NCBI GenBank assembly: GCA_052034625.1
Contig: JBPOII010000019.1
Location: 1-58,172, forward strand
Origin: JAVBLP01 sp052034625
Lineage (GTDB): Bacteria > Elusimicrobiota > Endomicrobiia > Endomicrobiales > Endomicrobiaceae
Direction of reading: 5' to 3'
Length of the DNA: 58,172 nt
Shown here: positions 43,567-53,287 of the stretch, piece after piece
How the letters are laid out: every line of letters starts with the position of its first letter
Position numbering within the stretch: position 1 is the first letter of the stretch
Program-made: the position numbers and the translations under genes
The notes under the pieces: generated by a model
Databases searched by the model: none
The model's input: the letters and a program-made list of their open reading frames with translations, nothing else
What the model was told of the DNA's origin: nothing

Positions 43567-44943
43567 ATGTTAACGTTTAATAAGAAAACTAACAAGCTCG
43601 AACCCGAACAATACCTTTTTGAACTTCAAGATGTAAAGGAACCGAATCTTTTCAGAGAAACGTTTCAATATACAGAAGTTCCAAAAATAGGTTTTAACGG
43701 AACTGTAGTGCCTATGAATCCGCCGGATGAGATCTGGATAACAGATACAACTTTCCGTGACGGACAACAGGCTATGGACCCTTTTACAGTAGAACAAATT
43801 GTGCATCTTTATAAGCTTTTGCACAGATTAAGCGGTCCTAACGGAATAATAAAGCAAACGGAATTCTTCCTTTATTCCGATAAAGATAAGGAAGCCGTCC
43901 GCAAATGCCAAGAATTGGATTTTACTTTTCCGCAGATTACGGCTTGGATAAGAGCTACGAAAAACGACTTTAAGCTTGTAAAAGAAATGGGATTAAAAGA
44001 AACAGGTATTTTGACTTCCTGTTCCGATTATCATATTTTTCTAAAACTTAAGAAAACCCGCAGAGAAGCTTTGGATATGTATTTGGATATTGTAAAAGCC
44101 GCATTGTCTGAGGGAATAGTTCCAAGATGCCACTTTGAAGATATCACAAGGGCTGACTTTTACGGTTTTGTAGTTCCTTTTGCAATGGAACTAATGAAGC
44201 TTTCTCGTGAAGCAAAAATGCCTATTAAGATCAGAGCCTGCGATACTTTAGGTTTCGGCATAAGTTATCCCGGTTCAGCTATGCCCAGAAATGTTAACGG
44301 TATAATGTACGGTTTAACACATCATGCCGGAGTACCTTCTGAATATATTGAATGGCACGGGCATAATGATTTTTATAGAGCATTATCCAATTCTACGGCT
44401 GCATGGCTTTATGGATGTTCCGGAGTTAACGGAACTCTGCTCGGTATAGGAGAAAGGACAGGAAATACTCCTATTGAAGCTTTAGCTATAGAATATGTTG
44501 CTTTCAGGGGAACTGATAATGGTATGGATCTATCGGCTATAACTGAAATAGCGGAATATTTTAAAAATGAATTGAATTATAATATACCGCATAATCAGCC
44601 TTTTGTCGGAACGAACTTTAACATGACAAAAGCAGGAATTCATGCTGACGGACTATTAAAAGAGCAGGAAATTTACAATGTGTTTGATACACAAGCTATT
44701 CTTAACAGACCTCCTGAAGTTGCAATAACCGACAGAGCCGGTCTTGCAGGCATAGCTTATTGGTATAATACGCATCTAAATAAATTAAAAGACTCTGAAA
44801 ACAAACTCGACAAAAACAATCCTGCTGTTGTACAGATAAAAGAAGAAATAGATAAACGTTTCCAAGAAGGCAAAACTACTGCAATGACCAATGATGAATT
44901 GATGGAACTTGCAAAAAAACATTTGTCTCAATATATGGACTAA
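43567..44943 (+). CDS. Re-citrate synthase (isopropylmalate/homocitrate synthase family)
   Basis: 458 residues; start chosen by GGAGGT eight bases upstream, not the ATG at 43546. HMGL-like TIM barrel with ITDTTFRDGQQAMDPFTVEQIV, WIRATKNDFKLVKEMG, TGILTSCSDYHIFLKL, PRCHFEDITRADFYGFV, RACDTLGFG, EWHGHNDFYRALSN, LLGIGERTGNTPIEA, and the C-terminal THLNKL. The long N-terminal arm, GPNGIIKQTEFFLYS and HFEDITRADFYGF match, from memory, the Re-citrate synthase of Clostridium kluyveri and relatives rather than leucine-pathway LeuA. Expected reaction: oxaloacetate plus acetyl-CoA to citrate, probably for glutamate synthesis in an anaerobe. Single-gene unit. Confidence 0.85.
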   Translation: MLTFNKKTNKLEPEQYLFELQDVKEPNLFRETFQYTEVPKIGFNGTVVPMNPPDEIWITDTTFRDGQQAMDPFTVEQIVHLYKLLHRLSGPNGIIKQTEFFLYSDKDKEAVRKCQELDFTFPQITAWIRATKNDFKLVKEMGLKETGILTSCSDYHIFLKLKKTRREALDMYLDIVKAALSEGIVPRCHFEDITRADFYGFVVPFAMELMKLSREAKMPIKIRACDTLGFGISYPGSAMPRNVNGIMYGLTHHAGVPSEYIEWHGHNDFYRALSNSTAAWLYGCSGVNGTLLGIGERTGNTPIEALAIEYVAFRGTDNGMDLSAITEIAEYFKNELNYNIPHNQPFVGTNFNMTKAGIHADGLLKEQEIYNVFDTQAILNRPPEVAITDRAGLAGIAYWYNTHLNKLKDSENKLDKNNPAVVQIKEEIDKRFQEGKTTAMTNDELMELAKKHLSQYMD

Positions 44944-44954
44944 GTATTTATAAA

Positions 44955-44996
44955 TAAAAAAGCCTGAAAGCAATTAAGCTTTCAGGCTTTTTTATT
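44955..44996. terminator. bidirectional terminator between Re-citrate synthase and hisS
   Basis: Perfect stem AAAAAGCCTGAAAGC / GCTTTCAGGCTTTTT around a short AATTAA loop. It serves both converging genes. Confidence 0.92.
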
Positions 44997-45006
44997 TAAT
45001 ATATAT

Positions 45007-46254
45007 TTATATTATTTTTGAAAAATCCACTTCTTCTTGTGTTTTAGCTTTCATATTTTTCAGTAAAACTTTACCTTTATCAAACTCAGTTTTTGCAAAA
45101 ACTATTGTTTTATCCGCACCGATCTTATCAGCAAATTTAAGCTGGCTTGTAAGACTTTTATCATTCATAGGACCGATAACAGATATATTTTGATCACCCA
45201 TAAAGCCGTTTTTAGATACTTTTGCTGCAAATACAAAAGCCTCCTGAAAAAGTTCTTGATCGGCTATAGCTATAAAAACTTTATCACATTTAGGAAGATT
45301 TTCTAAAAATCCGGCTTTTTCAGCTGCCAACATGACTCTTTCAGAGCCGAAAGCAAAACCTACCGCCGGCATATTCTGTCCGCCGAGTTCTTTTACCAGA
45401 TTATCGTACCTTCCGCCGCCGGCTAAAGTGTCCTGCGAACCAACAGCATCGGATTTCAATTCAAAAACGGTGCGGTTGTAATAATCCAAACCTCTTACAA
45501 GTTTACTGTCAACAATAAAATTATACCCTGAAACTTTCAATAAATTTTGCACAGAATTAAAATTTTCTTTGCAGTCATTGCATAAGAAACTTTGCATTTC
45601 TGGAACATCCGTAAATTTATAAGCATCTTTTTTGCAGTCAAGCAGTCTTAAAGGATTCTTTTCAAGCCTTCTTTCGCAATCATCGCACAATTTCTCAACG
45701 GAACTGAAGTATTCTATTAGTGCTTTTCTAAAAAGAGGACGGCATTTATCGCATCCTAAAGAATTTATATGTATATTAATATTTTTTATTCCTACGGAAG
45801 ATAAAATATCGGCAGCAATAATAATGACTTCGGCATCGGCTGCCGGTGAAGAATTGCCTATATACTCAACTCCCATTTGATGGAATTGTCTATATCTGCC
45901 GGCTTGCGGCCTTTCATATCTGAACATTTCCCCGCAATAAAAAAATCTGCCCGCAGGAAATTCTAAATCCATTCTATGTTCTATATATGCTCTGACTAAA
46001 GATGCTGTTCCTTCCGGACGAAGTGCAAGCTTTCTTCCTTTTCTGTCTTCAAAAACATACATCTCTTTTTCAACGATATCGGAAGTATCTCCTATTGATC
46101 TTATAAAAAGAGCCGCATCTTCAAAAATTGGAGTTCTTATTTCTTCAAAAGCATGTTTTGCAAAGATCTCTCTAGCCCTTTTTTCAAGCTCACTTATTCC
46201 CTTTACATTAATCCCAAAAATATCGTGAGTTCCGCGCGGAGCTTTAAAGTTCAT
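45007..46254 (-). CDS. hisS: Histidyl-tRNA synthetase
   Basis: 415 residues. Class II motifs: PRGTHDIFG at the N-terminus, RPEGTASLVRAYIEH (motif 2 start), FRYERPQAGRYRQFHQ, LVRGLDYYNRTVFE (histidine loop), GGGRYDNLVKELGG, PAVGFAFGSERV (motif 3), and an anticodon-binding domain. An insert with paired cysteines (CDKC, CDDC, CNDC) looks like a zinc ribbon seen in many bacterial HisRS. Overlaps the DUF502 gene by 11 bases. Confidence 0.96.
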   Translation of the reverse strand: MNFKAPRGTHDIFGINVKGISELEKRAREIFAKHAFEEIRTPIFEDAALFIRSIGDTSDIVEKEMYVFEDRKGRKLALRPEGTASLVRAYIEHRMDLEFPAGRFFYCGEMFRYERPQAGRYRQFHQMGVEYIGNSSPAADAEVIIIAADILSSVGIKNINIHINSLGCDKCRPLFRKALIEYFSSVEKLCDDCERRLEKNPLRLLDCKKDAYKFTDVPEMQSFLCNDCKENFNSVQNLLKVSGYNFIVDSKLVRGLDYYNRTVFELKSDAVGSQDTLAGGGRYDNLVKELGGQNMPAVGFAFGSERVMLAAEKAGFLENLPKCDKVFIAIADQELFQEAFVFAAKVSKNGFMGDQNISVIGPMNDKSLTSQLKFADKIGADKTIVFAKTEFDKGKVLLKNMKAKTQEEVDFSKII

Positions 46255-46957
46255 CTTTTATTTCCTTTATTTTTTGCTGTAATTCTTTAGAATTTGCTTT
46301 TGCTTTTTTACTGCCCATAGTTATTACGCCCAGTGAAATAATAAATTGAAATGCCTGGTCTATGGTATAATCGGTATATACTACATCCTTCTCTTTAAAC
46401 ATAAACAAAAAGCCCGTGGTCGGATTTGGAGTGGTAGGCATAAAAACACTGACATACACTTCATCTTTTACTTTCTGATTCCCTATTTTAAAACCTACCG
46501 AATAAACACCTTTTGTCGGATATGGAATAAAAACAACTTCTTTAAAGCTGTCAGTTTTATCCTTTCTGAAAAGAAAACTTACAAGCTGTTTGGCCGAAGA
46601 ATATACAGTTCCTACTAAAGGAACCCTTTCAATAAGCTTTTCAATCCAAGAAAGCAAAGTCTTTCCTATGATCTTATTGGTTAAAAACCCTAGCAGACAT
46701 ATACTTGCTACTGATATAAAAAAACTGATGAACTTTGCCAGAAATTCCAGCCACTCTTTATCTGCGATAAAATATTTTAAAATAGGGAAAGTGAAACTGC
46801 TTACCCAATTAAAAATGACTACTACTACAAAAAAAGTAAACCATAACGGGATTATTATTATTAATCCCGTTATAAAATATCTTTTAAATAAAATTCCTAG
46901 CTTTTCTTTAATGCTTTTTTTATCGGACTGCACATCCGTCTTATTTTCATTTTCCAT
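46244..46957 (-). CDS. DUF502 family membrane protein
   Basis: 237 residues from ATG 46957; a TTG two codons earlier is possible. Two transmembrane segments (FITGLIIIIPLWFTFFVVVVIF and the FISFFISVASICLLGFL region), then the family block ERVPLVGTVYSSAKQLVSF and KGVYSVGFKIG. VSVFMPTTPNPTTGFLFMF is highly characteristic of DUF502. Function not established. Lies between a phosphohexomutase and hisS with overlaps on both sides. Confidence 0.88.
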   Translation of the reverse strand: MENENKTDVQSDKKSIKEKLGILFKRYFITGLIIIIPLWFTFFVVVVIFNWVSSFTFPILKYFIADKEWLEFLAKFISFFISVASICLLGFLTNKIIGKTLLSWIEKLIERVPLVGTVYSSAKQLVSFLFRKDKTDSFKEVVFIPYPTKGVYSVGFKIGNQKVKDEVYVSVFMPTTPNPTTGFLFMFKEKDVVYTDYTIDQAFQFIISLGVITMGSKKAKANSKELQQKIKEIKDEL

Positions 46958-48368
46958 ATACAAAAGTTTTCCCGGCTCTAAGCAGTTTATTTATTTTTGT
47001 TTGCGTATCCGCCTCCACATAGACCCTTACAACCGGTTCAGTTCCTGAAAGCCTGAAACCTATCCATGTATTATCATCAAGAATAAATTTATTGCCGTCA
47101 ATATTAACTTTATTTCTAATTTTCATTCCAGCGATACTATCATAAGAATCTTCTTTAAGAGTATTCCTAAACTTTTCCATAACTTCAACAGGAAGATGAA
47201 AATTCAATCTTGAAGTTAGAACTTCTCCTGTCATTTTCTTAATATCATTAAGCATAGAAGTTATTGATTTTTTATTCATTGCAACAGCTTCTGCCATTAA
47301 TAAACACGCCAGAATACCGTCTTTTTCAGGTATATGTCCTCTTATGGTAAGCCCTCCGGATTCTTCTCCTCCGATAATAAAATCTTTCGGATGCTTTACC
47401 ATTATATCGCCGATATATTTAAAACCTACAGGAGTTTCCATAACAGTAACTCCTATATTTTTCGCAAGTTTATCCAGCAAATGGCTTGTCATAACACTTC
47501 TTGCCGCTATGCCTTTCCAACCTCTTGTTTTATTGAGATGATAAAGCAAAACCGGTATTACCTGATTAGGACATATAAAATCCCCGTTTGAATCTATTAT
47601 TCCAAATCTGTCAGCATCACCGTCGGTAGCAATACCGAGTTTAAAAGATTCTTTTTTTACTAATTCATACAGATCCCTTGTATTTGCTTCATTTGGTTCC
47701 GGAGCTCCTGAAGGAGGAAACATCGGGTCTCTGTTTTTATTTATAGTTTTATGTCTTATTCCTGCATCGTCAAGCAAAGCATCAAGATAATCATTGCCTG
47801 TGCCGTGTAAAACATCAGCGGCGATTTTAATATTAGCTTTTTTAAGAGCCTTAAAATCCACCAACTGTTTTATCCTTTTTATATATGCCGCACGCGGATT
47901 GTAAATCTCGGCAAGTTTATTTTTTAAGGCCTGTTCAAGCGGCATTATTTTTACATCTTTTATCTTTAATGATGCACAATACTTTTCTATTTTCTTTGTA
48001 GTTTCAGGAAGTGCCGGTCCGCCCCAAGAAGGCGAGTATTTTATACCGCTGTATTTATATGGATTATGGCTTGCGGTAAAATTTATGCCGCCTGCAAGTT
48101 TTGAATGAATGATCTCATAAGCAATAACGGGGGTAGGAGTATCTCTTTTGCATAAAAGTGCCTTTATGCCGTTGCCCGCAAGAACTTCAGCAGAAGCTTT
48201 TGCAAAATCCTCCGACATAAATCTTGTATCATACCCTATCACGACTGAGGCTTTTTTATATTCTTCATTAATGAGTTTTGCTATCGCCTGAGTAACTATC
48301 CTTACATTATCAAAAATAAATTCTTCAGCAATAATCCCCCGCCAACCCGACGTTCCAAATTTAATCAT
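46947..48368 (-). CDS. Phosphohexomutase (phosphoglucomutase/phosphomannomutase family)
   Basis: 473 residues. KFGTSGWRGIIAEEF, catalytic FTASHNPYKYSGIKYS, metal loop ATDGDADRFGII, sugar loop GGEESGGLTIRGHIPEKDG, phosphate loop RLSGTEPVVRVYVE. All active-site elements are intact, in contrast to the neighbouring fusion at 48415. SGWRG and GGLTIRGHIPEKDGI resemble the phosphoglucomutase group. It probably supplies glucose-1-P or mannose-1-P for the adjacent nucleotidyltransferase. Confidence 0.9.
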   Translation of the reverse strand: MIKFGTSGWRGIIAEEFIFDNVRIVTQAIAKLINEEYKKASVVIGYDTRFMSEDFAKASAEVLAGNGIKALLCKRDTPTPVIAYEIIHSKLAGGINFTASHNPYKYSGIKYSPSWGGPALPETTKKIEKYCASLKIKDVKIMPLEQALKNKLAEIYNPRAAYIKRIKQLVDFKALKKANIKIAADVLHGTGNDYLDALLDDAGIRHKTINKNRDPMFPPSGAPEPNEANTRDLYELVKKESFKLGIATDGDADRFGIIDSNGDFICPNQVIPVLLYHLNKTRGWKGIAARSVMTSHLLDKLAKNIGVTVMETPVGFKYIGDIMVKHPKDFIIGGEESGGLTIRGHIPEKDGILACLLMAEAVAMNKKSITSMLNDIKKMTGEVLTSRLNFHLPVEVMEKFRNTLKEDSYDSIAGMKIRNKVNIDGNKFILDDNTWIGFRLSGTEPVVRVYVEADTQTKINKLLRAGKTFVYGK

Positions 48369-48414
48369 ACGAAACTTCCTCCTGACTTTGTTTCAATTTA
48401 AAATATTAATTTTA

Positions 48415-50919
48415 TTATTCCTGCCATTCAAGTATTTTTTCTGAATACATTTCAATAAAACCTTTTGCTGTTGTTTTATCTTTTGCTTCCGCCCAAATAT
48501 GGAAAAATGCATCATCCGGATCAGGAACCAAAAGAACCCATCCATTATTAAAATGCATCTTAACACCGTCTATAAGTTCAACTTTTTTATCTTTAACATC
48601 TTCTATGGCTTTGCGCATAGTCTGACCTTTTTTATCCCATGCACAAGGCACTTTTTTATGCAGAACTTCAAATGAAGGGATCTCTCTGCTTACCATACTT
48701 AAAGAAAGTTTTTCTTCAGAGATTAATTCAATGACTTTTCCTATGGCATACATAGCATCAAAAGCATTTTGGAATTCGGGGAAAATAAATCCTCCCTTGC
48801 TGTCTCCTACAAAAATAACACCTTTCTCGTTTGCGGCCTCCATTATACTTCTCGGACTTGTCGCAGTTTTTTTAACTTTTACCCCGAATTTTGCTGCAAG
48901 TTCATCTATAACAGATGAAGTATTTACAGGAACTGCTATAACAGCTCCGCTGTCTCTATGTGTTCTCATAACGAGATAAGCTACTATGATCATTGCCAGA
49001 TCATCAGATATTATTTTGCCTTTTTCATCTACAAGAAAAAGCTTTTCCGCCCCGGTATCGATAAGGAATCCGGCATTTGCTTTAAGAGTTGTTACAATGT
49101 CGGAAAGCTGGCTTAAAGAGTGGTTGAACTCTTCCTCGGATTTTGTAATTTTTGAAGAGTTCACAAAAGCATTCAGGGCAACAACATCTATATCAAGCTC
49201 TCCCAATATTGCAGGAAATATCATAGATGCTGAAGAATAAGCATAGTCTACTACTATTTTCATCTTTGACTGTTTTACAGCTTCTCTGTTTATTGTGTTC
49301 AAATACCCCGTTTTATAATATTCAACAGCTCTGGGCGGAACTGTAATTTCTCCTACTTCATCCATATTCGCTCTTTTAAAATCTTCTCTAAAAAAAAGCT
49401 GCTCTATGGCTTTTTCTTGATTTATTGAGATTTCGCCGCCTTCCGCATTAAAAAATTTAATATCTATAAGCCTTGGATCATAAGGCGATTGTCTTATATG
49501 TATTCCGCCGGCTCCGCCTTCGTTGCCTATTTCATATCTGACAACAGGAATAGGAGAACTTCTTAGATCGCCGACTTTTACTCCTGCTGACAATAAACCG
49601 GAAATAAGCCCTCTTTTTATCATTCTTGTTGCACGATGATCATCTCTTGATGTGATAACATAAGAGCCTATCCCGACATAAGCTCCATAAGCTGAACCGA
49701 TCTTTGCGGCAAATTCCGGAGTAATTTCAATATTGCCAAGCCCCGTTATCCCATAAGCATTAAATAATGCCTTATTCCACTTTTCCCCCCAAACAAGACT
49801 TGTAGAAAGTATTGCCCCCGCCTCAATAATCTTATGGGGCCATATCCTTAAATTCGTTTTAATTATTGCATCATCTCCGATCTTGCATTCATCAGCAATA
49901 ATAGTACCTACCTGAACAACAGCTCTGTCCCCTATTTGAGTAGAATAACCGATAACATTTTCCTTTAGCCTTGCTTCTGTTCCTATAGAAGCATTATCCC
50001 AAATTATCGCCCCTAAAACATCTGCGCCGGCACCTATTCTCACATTGGAACCTATAACCGAGCGCGAAATTCTTGCACCGTCTTCAATAGTAACATTGTC
50101 TCCTAAAATAACCTGTCCGTCCAATTGAACATTTTTACCCACTTTAACATTTTCACCGGCAAGGATTTCTTTGTCGCCGACTTTCATTTTCTTACCTTCA
50201 AGTTCAATATCAACTTTACCGTCAAGAACATCATAATGTGCTAATCTGTATTCATCATGATTACCTATGTCCTTCCAATAGCCTTCTGCGATATAGCCGT
50301 ATAAAGCTTTTTTTTCTTTTAACAAGAGAGGATAAAGATCTTTTGAGAAATCAAAGGATTGGTCTGTAGGTATATACTCAAGTACTTCCGGCTCTAATAT
50401 ATATATTCCGGTATTTATGGTATCTGAAAAAACTTCTCCCCAGGAAGGTTTTTCAAGAAAACGCTGGACTTTTCCTTCTTCGTCTGTGATGACAACGCCA
50501 AATTGCAAAGGATTGCTTACTCTTGTTAAAACCATTGTTGCAATGGCTTTTTTCTTTCTATGGAATTCTATTGCTTTAGACAGGTCAAAATCGGTCAATA
50601 CATCGCCCGATATTACTATAAAAGTGTCATTAATATTACCTTGAGCGAATTTCACGCTTCCTGCTGTTCCCAGATCGGAGTCCGGCCTTAAATATTTTAT
50701 GCTGACATCAAACTTTTTACCGTCGCCAAAATAGTCGGTTATTATTTCAGGCTGATAATAAAGCATCATCGTCAGATCTGTAAAATCATACTTTTTGAGA
50801 AGATTGATAATATGACAAAGCATTGGCTTATTTGCCGTTGGCGCCATAGGCTTTGGAATACTAAGTGTAATAGGCCTTAATCTTGTACCGAAACCGCCTG
50901 CCATAATAACCGCCTGCAT
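48415..50919 (-). CDS. Mannose-1-phosphate guanylyltransferase-like protein fused to a degenerate phosphomannomutase
   Basis: 834 residues. Residues 1-230 are a nucleotidyltransferase: QAVIMAGGFGTRLRPITL, IPKPMAPTANKPML, VISGDVLTDFDL, GIYILEPEVLEYIP. Residues ~240-385 are left-handed beta-helix repeats. From ~405 it is phosphohexomutase-like (YVITSRDDHRATRMIKRGLISGL), but the active-site serine loop reads HIRQSPYDPR instead of TASHNP, and the metal loop reads LIDTGAEKLFLV instead of DGDADR. The mutase half is therefore probably catalytically dead and structural or regulatory. Likely product GDP-mannose or another NDP-sugar; the nucleotide specificity is uncertain. Confidence 0.85.
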   Translation of the reverse strand: MQAVIMAGGFGTRLRPITLSIPKPMAPTANKPMLCHIINLLKKYDFTDLTMMLYYQPEIITDYFGDGKKFDVSIKYLRPDSDLGTAGSVKFAQGNINDTFIVISGDVLTDFDLSKAIEFHRKKKAIATMVLTRVSNPLQFGVVITDEEGKVQRFLEKPSWGEVFSDTINTGIYILEPEVLEYIPTDQSFDFSKDLYPLLLKEKKALYGYIAEGYWKDIGNHDEYRLAHYDVLDGKVDIELEGKKMKVGDKEILAGENVKVGKNVQLDGQVILGDNVTIEDGARISRSVIGSNVRIGAGADVLGAIIWDNASIGTEARLKENVIGYSTQIGDRAVVQVGTIIADECKIGDDAIIKTNLRIWPHKIIEAGAILSTSLVWGEKWNKALFNAYGITGLGNIEITPEFAAKIGSAYGAYVGIGSYVITSRDDHRATRMIKRGLISGLLSAGVKVGDLRSSPIPVVRYEIGNEGGAGGIHIRQSPYDPRLIDIKFFNAEGGEISINQEKAIEQLFFREDFKRANMDEVGEITVPPRAVEYYKTGYLNTINREAVKQSKMKIVVDYAYSSASMIFPAILGELDIDVVALNAFVNSSKITKSEEEFNHSLSQLSDIVTTLKANAGFLIDTGAEKLFLVDEKGKIISDDLAMIIVAYLVMRTHRDSGAVIAVPVNTSSVIDELAAKFGVKVKKTATSPRSIMEAANEKGVIFVGDSKGGFIFPEFQNAFDAMYAIGKVIELISEEKLSLSMVSREIPSFEVLHKKVPCAWDKKGQTMRKAIEDVKDKKVELIDGVKMHFNNGWVLLVPDPDDAFFHIWAEAKDKTTAKGFIEMYSEKILEWQE

Positions 50920-51025
50920 GATTGCACCTCTCTATAAAAAATTTTTTGAAAATGTCTGAAATGTAAATGAATTCTATCAAATTAAACTATTAAAATCAAA
51001 ATAATATATAAAGCTTTTTTTATTT

Positions 51026-51054
51026 TTGACACTTATGAAAATTTAAAATATAAT
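51026..51054 (+). promoter_or_regulatory. promoter of the PBP1A gene
   Basis: Consensus TTGACA (51026-51031), 17 bases, TATAAT (51049-51054). GGAG at 51080-51083 supports the ATG at 51090. Confidence 0.88.
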
Positions 51055-51089
51055 CTTTCTGAGTGTTTACTTTATTTGCGGAGATAAAA

Positions 51090-53216
51090 ATGGAGCAATT
51101 TAAACAAAAAAAATCATTTTTTTCAATATTTTTTTTAATCATTATAATAATAATCCCTCTTTCCATAATTGCCGGCGGTAAATTTCTTGAAAAAATGATA
51201 GAGGACCTTCCTTCTATAAGCCAGCTTGAAAATTATACGCCAAATCTTACAACAAAAATATATGATAAAGATAATAATCTTATAGCCGAGCTGTTTACCG
51301 AACGCAGAATGCTTGTTCCCATCAATGAAATACCCATAGATTTACAAAATGCTTTTATAGCAATAGAAGACAATGACTTTTTTATGCATTGGGGAGTTTC
51401 TACAAAAGGTATTATGAGAGCACTGTCAAGAATAGTGCTTAAAAGAAGAGTTACCGAAGGCGGCTCTACTATAACACAGCAGCTTGCAAAAACCATATTT
51501 TTAACCCCTGAAAGAACTATCATAAGAAAAATTAAAGAAGTACTCCTTACCATACAGCTTGAAAAAGATTATTCAAAAGATGAGATATTACAGTTTTATA
51601 TAAATCAAATATATTTCGGCAGCGGCGCCTACGGAGCACAAGCAGCGGCACGGGTATATTTTAATAAAAATGTTCAAGATCTAAATCTTGCTGAATGTGC
51701 AACACTTGCGGCAATACCGAAATCCCCGAATTATTATAATCCTTTCAGAAATGCACAAGCATCTATGACTAGGAGAAATCTTGTACTTTCAAGAATGAAA
51801 GCTCTCGGTTACATAACTCAGGAACAGGAAGAAGAAGCCCTTCTTGTTGAACTTCCCGTAAAGGACGAGAACGCAAAACAAGAATCAGGACATTATTTTG
51901 TTGAATTCTTAAGAATAATGCTTGAACCTAAATATGGAACAAATGTTCTTTTTAAGGCAGGCTTGTCCATTTATACAACTCTTGATATGCAGGCGCAAAC
52001 AGCAGCCGAAAAAGAGATGGAAGAAGCTCTTGCCGCTTTTGATGAGAAAAAAGCGCCTGTTTTTGAAAAAGAAGGAAGAGAGCCCGTAAAAGTACAAGGC
52101 GGACTTATAGCAATGGATATAAAAACCGGCGCAATAAGAGCTATGGTGGGCGGAAGAGATTTCAAAGAAACACAGTTTAACCGTGCCATACAGGCAAAAC
52201 GCCAGCCGGGCTCTGCATTCAAACCGTTTGTATATCTTGCTGCGATAGAATCAGGACTTACGGCGGCAACACTTCTTGAAGATGAACCTCTGGTATTTGT
52301 ACGCAATCCTGCAGATTGGGAGCTGGTTTCAAGAGATATTACCGAACTTGAAAATATAGCCGAAGTAGTACCTGAAGCAGATCTCATAGATACTGAGAAG
52401 ATCTGGGTTCCTTCAAATTACAGCAAAAAATTCAGAGGTCCGGTAACATTGAGAACGGCACTAGCCTTATCCATAAACACATGTGCTATTGAAACTATAA
52501 TGAGAGTAACACCAAAAAAAGTTATACAAGCAGCAAGAAAACTCGGAATAACAACTCCTCTTACAAACAGTCTTTCTCTTGCCCTCGGTTCAAGCGATGT
52601 AACTCTGCAGGAAATGGTAGCGGCATACTCAACTTTTGCTTCAGGCGGAGTAAAAACCAGACCTTATGTTATAACAAAGATAACTGATAAAGACGGAAGA
52701 ATTCTTGAACAAAACATCCCTCAACAGCAAGAAGTTCTTTCTCCTCAAACCTGTTATATAATGACAAATATGCTCAAATCCGTTGTTGAAAGAGGCAGCG
52801 GATGGTATGCTAAAAATCTCGGCAGACCTTGTGCCGGCAAGACAGGAACAACTAATGATTTTGGAGATGCATGGTTTATAGGATATACTCCGCAGCTTGT
52901 TGCCGGTGTATGGGTAGGTTATGATGACAGATCCATATCGCTCGGTGAAAAATCTACCGGCGGAAATATTGCATGCCCTATATGGACAAAATTTATGAAA
53001 GAAGCACTTGCAGGAAAACCTATAGTTGAATTTTCACAGCCTGAAAACATAGAATGGGCTTTGATAGATCCGCAGACAGGATTATTAGCATTAAGCAGAA
53101 CTCCGGGCGTTTTTCTTGAAGCTTTTATAAAGGGAACTGCTCCTGACCAATATTATGATCAAACTATCCCTGATTCCGAAAGGGAAGACCTTACTATTGA
53201 AGAAGAAGGATTCTAA
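51090..53216 (+). CDS. mrcA: Class A penicillin-binding protein (PBP1A)
   Basis: 708 residues. N-terminal transmembrane anchor (FFLIIIIIIPLSIIAGG), glycosyltransferase domain (FIAIEDNDFFMHWGVSTKGIMRA, EGGSTITQQLAKTIFL, QLEKDYSKDEILQFYINQIYFG), then a transpeptidase domain: RQPGSAFKPFVY (SxxK), SINTCAIE (SxN), GKTGTTNDFGDAWFIGY (KTG). Polymerises and crosslinks peptidoglycan. The start at 51090 has a proper GGAG; the longer frame from 51063 does not. Confidence 0.95.
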   Translation: MEQFKQKKSFFSIFFLIIIIIIPLSIIAGGKFLEKMIEDLPSISQLENYTPNLTTKIYDKDNNLIAELFTERRMLVPINEIPIDLQNAFIAIEDNDFFMHWGVSTKGIMRALSRIVLKRRVTEGGSTITQQLAKTIFLTPERTIIRKIKEVLLTIQLEKDYSKDEILQFYINQIYFGSGAYGAQAAARVYFNKNVQDLNLAECATLAAIPKSPNYYNPFRNAQASMTRRNLVLSRMKALGYITQEQEEEALLVELPVKDENAKQESGHYFVEFLRIMLEPKYGTNVLFKAGLSIYTTLDMQAQTAAEKEMEEALAAFDEKKAPVFEKEGREPVKVQGGLIAMDIKTGAIRAMVGGRDFKETQFNRAIQAKRQPGSAFKPFVYLAAIESGLTAATLLEDEPLVFVRNPADWELVSRDITELENIAEVVPEADLIDTEKIWVPSNYSKKFRGPVTLRTALALSINTCAIETIMRVTPKKVIQAARKLGITTPLTNSLSLALGSSDVTLQEMVAAYSTFASGGVKTRPYVITKITDKDGRILEQNIPQQQEVLSPQTCYIMTNMLKSVVERGSGWYAKNLGRPCAGKTGTTNDFGDAWFIGYTPQLVAGVWVGYDDRSISLGEKSTGGNIACPIWTKFMKEALAGKPIVEFSQPENIEWALIDPQTGLLALSRTPGVFLEAFIKGTAPDQYYDQTIPDSEREDLTIEEEGF

Positions 53217-53234
53217 ACTCCCATATATTTACAA

Positions 53235-53275
53235 AAAAAGAGCCGCTAATCAAAAAGATTAGCGGCTCTTTTTCT
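53235..53275. terminator. terminator of PBP1A and the HD-domain gene
   Basis: Perfect stem AAAGAGCCGCTAATC/GATTAGCGGCTCTTT with an AAAA loop, T-run on the plus strand and A-run on the other side; works for both converging genes. Confidence 0.93.
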
Positions 53276-53287
53276 AATATGAACTGT

